NCBI GenBank assembly: GCA_030680655.1
Contig: JAUXUZ010000331.1
Coordinates: forward strand, 1-9,054
Direction of reading: 5' to 3'
Length of the DNA: 9,054 nt
Source of the DNA: Phycisphaerales bacterium
GTDB lineage: Bacteria; Planctomycetota; Phycisphaerae; Phycisphaerales; UBA1924
Shown here piece after piece: positions 1 through 5,257 of the stretch. Every line of letters begins with the position of its first letter. Position 1 is the first letter of the stretch. Position numbers and translations under genes: made by a program. The notes under the pieces were generated by a model. It was not told where the DNA came from, did no database searches, and saw nothing but the letters and a program-made list of their open reading frames with translations.

Positions 1-45
1 GCCGTGGTCGATGTGGGCGATGATGGAGAAGTTGCGGATTTGCAT
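1..45 (-). CDS. lepA: LepA (elongation factor 4), N-terminal 15 residues, partial
   Basis: The minus strand from 45 to 1 reads ATG followed by codons for MQIRNFSIIAHIDHG, the highly conserved opening of the translational GTPase LepA/EF4, leading directly into the P-loop (G1, AHIDHGKST). LepA binds ribosomes and acts in translation elongation or initiation fidelity. Only 15 codons are inside the window; the rest lies to the left. The ATG at 45-43 matches the usual LepA start, just before IRNFSIIAHIDHG. No Shine-Dalgarno is visible (CTTTCCCC precedes the ATG), but a GC-rich hairpin (57-73) lies in the leader. EF-G, TypA and other translational GTPases share AHIDHGKST, but the I-R-N-F-S-I-I lead-in favours LepA over TypA (which usually has IRNIAIIAHVDHG). 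Confidence 0.85.
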   Translation of the reverse strand, partial: MQIRNFSIIAHIDHG

Positions 46-56
46 GGGGAAAGCAG

Positions 57-73
57 CGGGCGGTGGCCGCCCG
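57..73 (-). promoter_or_regulatory. Leader hairpin in front of lepA
   Basis: A perfect 7-bp stem (57-63 with 67-73, CGGGCGG/CCGCCCG) closes a TGG loop, 11 bases upstream of the lepA ATG. If the transcript begins further upstream it would sit in the 5' untranslated region close to the ribosome landing site, so an effect on initiation is possible. In GC-rich DNA a chance stem of this size is not rare. Confidence 0.3.
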
Positions 74-143
74 GTGGGACGGAGGGAGGGTGCGTGGGGC
101 GGATGATAGGGGGGAGGGGTGGGCCTTAGGGGCGGCGCGAGGG

Positions 144-168
144 GGCGGTTTTCGCGTGGGAAACCGCC
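144..168 (-). terminator. Candidate hairpin terminator/attenuator after the zinc-ribbon gene
   Basis: Bases 144-151 (GGCGGTTT) pair perfectly with 161-168 (AAACCGCC), an 8-bp stem with a 9-base loop, beginning 28 bases past the zinc-ribbon stop codon. There is no U-tract on the transcript, so it would be an atypical intrinsic terminator. The arm at 163-168 can instead pair with GGCGGT at 187-192, directly after the stop codon, giving two mutually exclusive hairpins between this gene and lepA. Confidence 0.35.
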
Positions 169-196
169 GGTCGGCCCGTGCGGGTGGGCGGTCTGG

Positions 197-445
197 TTAC
201 CTGCCGATGAGCCCGCGGGGCCAGTAGAAGAGCGGCAGACCGACGAACGCGATGAGGACGATCAAAGCGACCCAGGAGGTCCAGTTTCGGCTGAAGGCTG
301 CGGGCGCGGGGGCGCGGAAGCCGTCTTCGATCGGCTCCATGGTGCCGCCGCAGGCCGGGCATGCGCGGCCGGGCTTGAGGCCGCTGGCGTGGCCGCAGGT
401 ATCGCAGCGCGAGCGGTTGGGGAAGCGTGGAGCGCGGCGTGGCAT
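197..445 (-). CDS. Small zinc-ribbon protein with one membrane segment
   Basis: An 82-residue protein. Near the N-terminus a zinc-ribbon pattern is visible: C14-x2-C17, an 11-residue spacer, then C29-x2-C32 (RCDTCGH and CPACGG), typical of structural zinc sites. After an Ala/Pro-rich linker (about 43-51), residues 57-75 form one hydrophobic membrane segment (WVALIVLIAFVGLPLFYW) followed by a short basic tail. The N-terminus is basic (MPRRAPRFPNRSR), so the ribbon probably faces the cytoplasm. The ATG at 445 was chosen because the frame upstream overlaps the divergent gene and has no recognisable domain; no Shine-Dalgarno is visible. It lies 151 bases upstream of lepA on the same strand, separated by hairpins. 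I do not recognise a named family and assign no function; similar zinc-ribbon/membrane proteins are common and mostly uncharacterised. Confidence 0.75.
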   Translation of the reverse strand: MPRRAPRFPNRSRCDTCGHASGLKPGRACPACGGTMEPIEDGFRAPAPAAFSRNWTSWVALIVLIAFVGLPLFYWPRGLIGR

Positions 446-469
446 GGGTGATTGTTGACGAGAGCGTTG

Positions 470-502
470 CCGCCGGTGCGGCGGGGCGAGCCACTTCAGT
501 GG
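470..502. promoter_or_regulatory. Paired dyads upstream of the zinc-ribbon gene
   Basis: Two inverted repeats lie in the divergent intergenic stretch 446-674. One is CCGCCG-GTG-CGGCGG (470-484, 6-bp stem) and the other is CCACT-TC-AGTGG (491-502, a 5+5 dyad suited to a dimeric DNA-binding protein rather than an RNA hairpin). They lie 25-57 bases upstream of the ATG at 445, where a leader or promoter would be. No factor is identified. The rest of 446-674 shows no gene or tRNA. Confidence 0.2.
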
Positions 503-626
503 TGACGATCGGGGCTTTGGAACAGGCTTAGCGAACAAACAACGAGCCGGGCTCCTTTGGACTGGACCACAGGCCTTGTGTTCTTCGAGGTACGTTACCT
601 GGTCGGGTATCACTCTTTGAGATTTG

Positions 627-635
627 TGGTATGCT
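627..635 (+). promoter_or_regulatory. Candidate extended -10 promoter for the metalloprotease gene
   Basis: TGG-TATGCT (627-635) resembles an extended -10 element. A -35 about 16 bases upstream (TATCAC, 608-613) is weak, which an extended -10 can tolerate. The predicted start near 641-642 would give a leader of about 33 bases to the ATG at 675, or about 6 bases to the alternative GTG at 648. The octamer TATGCTGA recurs in front of the laminin-B-like dockerin gene. Confidence 0.3.
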
Positions 636-674
636 GAACCGATTGGAGTGTCACGAGAAAGGCACAGGGCGGCC

Positions 675-3188
675 ATGTACCTCCACAGCTTGATATTGAC
701 CGGGTGCGGTTGTTTGGCGGTCTTCACGCAGGTTCTGGCCGGGCAAACGTGCCCCGTGTGGACCATGCCGCCGGCGGGGGCGGGGCCGGCGCACTTCTCG
801 TCGATGGCCGTTCACAACAACCGGATCATCGCGCGCGGGAACTTCACGAGCGTGAGCGGGATCCCGGCCGCGGGGATTGCGGAATACGACGGGGGCGGCG
901 CCTCGGGGTGGACGCCGATGTCGGCGGGGTGGCCGGCGACCATGGCGACGGTGAGCAGCCACGGGTCCGTGGCGTCGTTTGGGGGGTCTCTTTACGCCAC
1001 CGGGCTGAAGGACGTCGCGCTGGAGCACGCCGATGCGGCGGGTGTGATCTGGAACGGCCAGTCGTGGTCGGCGTGGCCCGCGAACGGCGTCTACCCCGGG
1101 ACCAGTATCTCGACGCGCGTCGCGTTCGCCGCGGGCGAGACGCTGATCGTTGAGGGGCGGTTCCACTTTGCAGACCCGGACCCGAACCAGCTGCGCAATC
1201 GGCGCGTGGCGGCGTGGGACGGTGGGCGGTGGATCGAGCTCAGCCAGTCCTACGGCATCAACCTCGACGTCAACGGGCTTTACTCAACGGTGACGTGCGC
1301 GGCCCGGTACAACGGGCGAGTGTACATCGGCGGCGGGTTCGCGCACCTGGCGCGAGGCAACAGCTTCAACCAGAACACCGTGATCGCCAACGGCATCTGC
1401 GTGTGGGACGGTAACGAGCTTCAACCGCTGCCCAACGGGGGGCTCAACGGCGGGGTGACAGCGATGGCGGTGTACAAGGACGAGCTGTACGTGGTGGGCA
1501 ACTTCACCGCGACGAAGGACGGACAGATTCCGCTCAACCGCATCGCGAGCTTCGATGGGGCGTGGCACGCGGTGGGCGGGGGAACGAGCCAGTACGCCAG
1601 TCGGCTGGTGGTGGCCGATGACGGCACCGGCGAGAAGCTGCACATCATCAACACCAACGGCACACAGACCACCGCGTTCAACACGACCCCACCGGTTCCG
1701 GACTCGTTCAATTATCTCGGCGTGATGCGGTGGAACGGGTTGCGGTTTGAGCCGTACGGTCCGGGGATCAACGCGGGTGCTGCGGGAACGGGCTTGGCCG
1801 CGGCGGTTGTGTTCGACAGTGGTGCCGGGCCGGCGCTCCACTTTGGCGGCCAGTTCTCGGGAGGCGGTGGGCCGACGCGCGGCTATGGGCGGTGGGGGCC
1901 GGGCGTGGCGTCGCTGCCGGACACCGATCAGGACGGGATTCCCGACGCTTGGGAGCAGGGCCCAATCGATGCCAACTGCGACGGCGTGGTAGACCTTGAC
2001 CTTTCGGCGATGGGGGCGAACTGGCGGCACAAGGACGTGTTCGTTGAGGTCGATTCGATGGCGGGACGGGCACCGACACTGGCGACGCTCAACCGGGTTG
2101 TGGCCGCGTTCGCGGCGGTGCCCAATGAGCTGGTGGACAACCCCGACGGCCTGCCGGGGATCAAGCTGCACATCGTGTTCGACCCGGCGCACCAGTCGAT
2201 CCCGATGGAGAACTTCCCGAACGACTTTGTTGAGTTTCACAGGGTCAAGGGGGACTACTTCGGCACGGCGGCGGAACGGGCGAGCCCGAACCGCGCGGCG
2301 ATTCTGAACGCCAAGAAGCGCTATTTCCGCTACTGCATCTTCGGGAATCTGTACGGGACGACGACTTCGTCGGGCCTGGCGGAGTTGGTGGGCGACGACT
2401 TCATGGTGACGCTGGGCGGGTTTCATCTGCCGGGTGGGACGCCGACGCAGCAGGCGTCGACGTTTATGCACGAGCTGGGGCACACGCTGGGGCTGCACCA
2501 CGGAGGGCACGAGCCGACGAACTTCAAGCCGAATTACCACAGCATCATGAACTACAGCTGGCAACTGAACTACCACATCCCGGGGTGGACGCTGGACTAC
2601 TCGCGTCAGACGCGGCCGACGCTGTTCGAGTTGGCCCTGTTTGAGGGATTGGGGCTCGGTGGCTTGCCGTCGAGCTCCGTGCTTGTGGGGCCGGTGCCGG
2701 CGGCGCGCCTTGCGGAGGGTGGCCCGGTCGATCTTGATCGGGACGGTCAGCTCGACGTTGATCCGGTGGCGGTAGACATTAACCATGTCAGCGCGCAGTA
2801 CGACCCTTCGCCGGGCGAGGTGCTGGAGGGGAGCGAGGACTGGACGCGTCTGCGGTTCAACTTCCGCAACAGCCGCAACTACGCGGCGGGTGATAGCCCG
2901 GAGACAACACGGGCGACCTGCGTATTGACCCGGGTGCTCGCTGAGGAGTTGATCGTGGCATCGGGCGGGAGCGTTGGCGGGTGCGCGGCGGACCTGGGCA
3001 GCGCGGGAGGCGTTGTCGGCCCCGACGACGTTCTCGACAACAACGACTTCATCGTGTTCATCGACTACTTTTTCGCGTCGGACACGCGCGCTGACTTCGG
3101 CGGCACCGGGGGTGTTGCGGGCGGCGACGGCGTGTTCAACAACAACGACTTCATCGTGTTCATCGATGCGTTCTTCGAGGCGTGCTGA
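675..3188 (+). CDS. Secreted zinc metalloprotease with beta-propeller region and dockerin
   Basis: 837 residues from ATG 675. Residues 1-22 form a signal peptide (cleavage likely after QVLA). Residues about 40-410 hold roughly six propeller-like repeats with G-x-F-T and W-D-G motifs (e.g. 55-80, 161-190, 219-252, 275-303). D416-T-D-Q-D-G-I-P-D is a thrombospondin-type-3/EF-hand calcium loop, with similar loops at 432-442 and 686-696. The protease starts near 454 (DVFVEVD); zinc ligands are H599, H603 and H609 with catalytic E600 in HELGHTLGLHH, and M625 in SIMNY is the metzincin Met-turn. This matches a widespread uncharacterised family of secreted proteases with HELGH...KPNY.SIMNY signatures. 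C770-C837 is a dockerin pair. Likely role: extracellular proteolysis on a scaffold; substrate unknown. No Shine-Dalgarno is seen. An in-frame GTG at 648 would add an Arg-rich n-region (SRERHR) and is a real alternative start. The gene converges on the deiminase gene. Confidence 0.9.
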   Translation: MYLHSLILTGCGCLAVFTQVLAGQTCPVWTMPPAGAGPAHFSSMAVHNNRIIARGNFTSVSGIPAAGIAEYDGGGASGWTPMSAGWPATMATVSSHGSVASFGGSLYATGLKDVALEHADAAGVIWNGQSWSAWPANGVYPGTSISTRVAFAAGETLIVEGRFHFADPDPNQLRNRRVAAWDGGRWIELSQSYGINLDVNGLYSTVTCAARYNGRVYIGGGFAHLARGNSFNQNTVIANGICVWDGNELQPLPNGGLNGGVTAMAVYKDELYVVGNFTATKDGQIPLNRIASFDGAWHAVGGGTSQYASRLVVADDGTGEKLHIINTNGTQTTAFNTTPPVPDSFNYLGVMRWNGLRFEPYGPGINAGAAGTGLAAAVVFDSGAGPALHFGGQFSGGGGPTRGYGRWGPGVASLPDTDQDGIPDAWEQGPIDANCDGVVDLDLSAMGANWRHKDVFVEVDSMAGRAPTLATLNRVVAAFAAVPNELVDNPDGLPGIKLHIVFDPAHQSIPMENFPNDFVEFHRVKGDYFGTAAERASPNRAAILNAKKRYFRYCIFGNLYGTTTSSGLAELVGDDFMVTLGGFHLPGGTPTQQASTFMHELGHTLGLHHGGHEPTNFKPNYHSIMNYSWQLNYHIPGWTLDYSRQTRPTLFELALFEGLGLGGLPSSSVLVGPVPAARLAEGGPVDLDRDGQLDVDPVAVDINHVSAQYDPSPGEVLEGSEDWTRLRFNFRNSRNYAAGDSPETTRATCVLTRVLAEELIVASGGSVGGCAADLGSAGGVVGPDDVLDNNDFIVFIDYFFASDTRADFGGTGGVAGGDGVFNNNDFIVFIDAFFEAC
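2982..3185 (+). other. Dockerin domain of the metalloprotease (two half-repeats)
   Basis: Residues C770-C837. Half-repeats are 772-800 (2988-3074) and 806-834 (3090-3176), 29 residues each, joined by 5 residues (ASDTR). Each reads A-D-x-G-x-x-G-G, then G-x-D, then [DN]-N-N-D-F and a hydrophobic helix ending in FF. Cysteines sit at both ends. The two halves share 28 identical bases (3037-3064 and 3139-3166). By family resemblance this is a planctomycete GC-type dockerin, a non-covalent anchoring tag. Confidence 0.8.
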
Positions 3189-3199
3189 GGTGGGTGCTG

Positions 3200-3295
3200 G
3201 TTGAAGAAGGGCGTTGCATCGGCCGGCGGTGCCGAGCGAGGGTGCGCAACGGGGTGCGTTCGCACCGGAGTCTGACGCGGGTGCAACGGTTCAAC
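3200..3295. terminator. Branched inverted repeat between converging genes
   Basis: GTTGAA (3200-3205) and CGTTGCA (3212-3218) are complementary to TTCAAC (3290-3295) and TGCAACG (3282-3288), giving a 13-bp stem interrupted by an asymmetric bulge. Inside are two smaller hairpins, TCGGC/GCCGA (3219-3223, 3231-3235) and GGTGC-GTTC-GCACC (3253-3266). The structure fills the gap between two convergent genes and overlaps the deiminase stop codon. It could end transcription from both sides, although no U-tract is present. Confidence 0.35.
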
Positions 3296-4973
3296 AGGGC
3301 GTGAAGTAGGCGTTGACGAAGACGACGAAGTCGTTGTTGTCGTGCGAGCCGTCGCCGCCGGGCAGGCCGCCCTGGCGACCGAGGTCGGCACGCACGTCAC
3401 CTGCAAAGTAGAGGTCGACAAAGGCGATAAAGTCGTTGTTGTCGAGCCGGCCATCGGGCCCGGTGATGCCGCCTTGTGCGCCTACGTCCGCTGTGCATGG
3501 GGTGCCGTTGATGGTGAAAGCCGGGGACGTGTCGCTGCCGGTGTTGCCAAGGCCGTCAGTGGCGGAGATGCGCAGGCGGGCGTTGATGGTGAATCGATCG
3601 GGAACGATCCATGTGTGAGCACCGTCGTCGACGGTCGCGGTTCCTCCGAGGATGGCGTTCCATGTAGCACCATCGTCATAGGACAGCGAGAGCGTGATCG
3701 ACGCGACGGCCTCGTCGTCGTCGCTGATCCAGCGAGAAACGACGCCGTCGCCGGGGTTGAGGACGGTCGCGGCGTTGAACGTCGGCGCACAGATCTGAAC
3801 GGTGGGGGCCAGGCCGCCGTTGGCGCCCGGGTCGCCGGTGTGAGCGGGGATCTGCATGACGATGCAGTGCATGACGCCGGAGAGAACGGCGAGGGCGTCT
3901 GAGTTGATCGCGACGACGTTCTTGCCCGGGAGAGCGCTCTGGTAGGCCGCGAGCACCTGGGCGTTGTACTGCTGCATCGTGGTGTTGGTGTAGGAGGAGA
4001 TGAGGGCGAGGTCGTTGCAGACGACCATGTTGGTGTAGGTGTAGTGCACGCCGCTGAGAGAACGGGCGGGCAGACGGATGACAGTCCAGCCCGCGGCGGA
4101 CATGGCCGCGGCGCGGTTGTCGCAGATAACGTCCTGCGCGGAGCCGGCGTTGGCGGGCCAGTCGCTGATGAAGACGAGGCGGTCGCCGAGGATCTGCATC
4201 CACATGTCGATGTGGCGGGTGGCGTCGACCGCCTGGGAGAAGGCGGGGGTGATGGTGGTGTTGACGCCCCAGTGCTGGAGCCAGAGCGCCTGGACCTGCT
4301 CGGCGGTGCGGCTTGGGTTCTCGTCGGTGATGAGCAGCGTGGCGAACCCCTCGCCGATCGAGTTGAGGTGGTAGTTGCCGCCCCCGTGGACGAGGGGGAG
4401 GACGTAGCGTTTTTTGTTGTGGAAAGGGGCGAAGATCGCCGGGAAGGCGTTGTCGAGCGTGCGAGAGGTGACGTTGTAGGTGTGGTCGCTGATGACGCGG
4501 ACTCTGCCCTCGTAGACGTAGCGGGGCCCGTAGTCGCGCATCCAGATCGCGTTGGTCGCGCCGACGACGGGGATCACGCGAGAAACGTCGGTGCCGAGGC
4601 TGAGCGAGTTGGTCGCGAAGGTGGGCATCACGCTGTTGCGCTCGGCGGTGTCGTCGAAGGCGATGAAGGCCTTGCCGTTGCCGGAGGTCGTGATGTGGCG
4701 GATCATGGTGCGCTGGATGTTGTTGAGCGTGGTGCCGCCCTCCCAGGCCATGAGGATGCCCTCTGACTGTGCGTACTCACCCGGCGCGGTGACGGGACCG
4801 GTGGGCGCGGCCGCGGCCCCCTTCGGGATACCGAACGGGTGAGCGGCCTGCCAGGCGAGCTCTTCGATCGTGGCGTGGCGAGGAACGGGGACACCCTCGG
4901 GGTATGTGGGCTGCGCCAGCACGGTCGATGTGAGCAGGAGGGTGAGGGCGGCGGGGATCATCGCGTAGCGCAT
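3291..4973 (-). CDS. Secreted PPAD/agmatine-deiminase-family enzyme with dockerin
   Basis: 560 residues. A signal peptide ends at VLA-QP (about residue 20). Residues about 65-376 are a guanidino-group-modifying deiminase domain of the PAD_porph family, which converts arginine-type guanidino groups to citrulline or carbamoyl products with ammonia release. Visible catalytic residues are D147 (WMRDYGP), H254 and D256 (HIDMW), N315 (TYTN) and nucleophile C370 (GVMHC). Their spacing nearly equals that recalled for Porphyromonas PPAD (D130, H236, D238, N297, C351). Residues about 390-490 form an Ig-like beta-sandwich, as follows the catalytic domain in PPAD. C493-C560 is a dockerin. The RPR pair that PPAD uses to bind peptide C-termini appears as VTSR (168-171), so peptide specificity may differ; agmatine or free arginine are possible substrates. 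ATG 4973 follows a TATATT box by only 5 bases, with no Shine-Dalgarno. Confidence 0.9.
   Translation of the reverse strand: MRYAMIPAALTLLLTSTVLAQPTYPEGVPVPRHATIEELAWQAAHPFGIPKGAAAAPTGPVTAPGEYAQSEGILMAWEGGTTLNNIQRTMIRHITTSGNGKAFIAFDDTAERNSVMPTFATNSLSLGTDVSRVIPVVGATNAIWMRDYGPRYVYEGRVRVISDHTYNVTSRTLDNAFPAIFAPFHNKKRYVLPLVHGGGNYHLNSIGEGFATLLITDENPSRTAEQVQALWLQHWGVNTTITPAFSQAVDATRHIDMWMQILGDRLVFISDWPANAGSAQDVICDNRAAAMSAAGWTVIRLPARSLSGVHYTYTNMVVCNDLALISSYTNTTMQQYNAQVLAAYQSALPGKNVVAINSDALAVLSGVMHCIVMQIPAHTGDPGANGGLAPTVQICAPTFNAATVLNPGDGVVSRWISDDDEAVASITLSLSYDDGATWNAILGGTATVDDGAHTWIVPDRFTINARLRISATDGLGNTGSDTSPAFTINGTPCTADVGAQGGITGPDGRLDNNDFIAFVDLYFAGDVRADLGRQGGLPGGDGSHDNNDFVVFVNAYFTPC
3294..3497 (-). 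other. Dockerin domain of the deiminase (two half-repeats)
   Basis: Residues C493-C560. Half-repeats are 495-523 (3405-3491) and 529-557 (3303-3389), 29 residues each with a 5-residue linker (AGDVR). Both keep the expanded loop A-D-x-G-x-x-G-G-x-x-G followed by x-D-G-x-x-D-N-N-D-F. Cysteines bracket the domain at the same 67-residue separation as in the metalloprotease. An 18-base stretch (3426-3443) is identical to 5294-5311 in the third dockerin gene. Confidence 0.8.
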
Positions 4974-4978
4974 GATGG

Positions 4979-5007
4979 AATATACCCGATGGATGGGTGG
5001 GTGTTGC
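4979..5007 (-). promoter_or_regulatory. Candidate promoter of the deiminase gene, possibly leaderless
   Basis: TATATT (4984-4979) is a good -10 hexamer ending 5 bases before the ATG at 4973. With a 17-base spacer the -35 would be GCAACA (5007-5002), a 3/6 match to TTGACA. Transcription starting 6-7 bases past the -10 would begin at the start codon, giving a leaderless mRNA, which agrees with the lack of a Shine-Dalgarno. Confidence 0.35.
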
Positions 5008-5073
5008 GGGGAATTGTGCGATTATCGGTTGGTGGCGGGCGAACTGCTCGAACGAGATGATTGCGCAGGCCGG

Positions 5074-5087
5074 GGGGTGTACACCCC
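5074..5087. promoter_or_regulatory. Perfect 14-bp palindrome upstream of the deiminase gene
   Basis: GGGGTGTACACCCC is a perfect palindrome centred about 107 bases upstream of the deiminase ATG, in the gap 4974-5257. A continuous palindrome without a spacer cannot form a good RNA hairpin, so a dimeric DNA-binding protein is the more natural reading. No factor is identified. The rest of this 284-base gap shows no convincing gene. Confidence 0.3.
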
Positions 5088-5126
5088 GCTCAAGTCAGGA
5101 ATCGTACTTCCCGGGAGGCCTTGAGC
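5088..5126 (-). repeat. 7-bp inverted repeat with internal palindrome
   Basis: GCTCAAG (5088-5094) and CTTGAGC (5120-5126) are inverted repeats around a 25-base interior that contains the palindrome TCCCGGGA. It abuts the 14-bp palindrome at 5074-5087. It may be part of a terminator for the upstream laminin-B-like gene or of a regulatory region for the deiminase gene; there is no U-tract. CTTGAG occurs again at 5222-5227. Confidence 0.25.
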
Positions 5127-5257
5127 AGCGACTTTGCGGGGGAGGTCGTGGAGCACTACGCGGGACAGGGTGGTACCCGAAAAGGTCACCGGTCAGAGAC
5201 ACTCGGGCACTGGTCGGAGAGCTTGAGTGCGCGGCCGGGGCGAACTGACGGATCCTG

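Noticed and set aside
631..693. A 20-codon open frame starting at ATG 631 as a leader peptide
   Set aside because: It coincides with the candidate -10 box, overlaps the metalloprotease start and has no ribosome site or recognisable regulatory codon run.
446..766. Upstream extension of the zinc-ribbon frame to give a 189-residue protein
   Set aside because: The extension shows no domain and overlaps the 5' end and promoter region of the divergent metalloprotease gene.
1284..2786. A 500-codon open frame on the minus strand opposite the metalloprotease gene
   Set aside because: The translation is rich in Arg, Pro and His without any domain, as expected for the opposite strand of GC-rich coding DNA; the plus frame has signal peptide, protease motifs and dockerin.
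4044..4766. A 240-codon plus-strand open frame opposite the deiminase gene
   Set aside because: Gly/Val/Asp/Glu-rich low-complexity translation with no motif, while the minus frame carries all deiminase catalytic residues.
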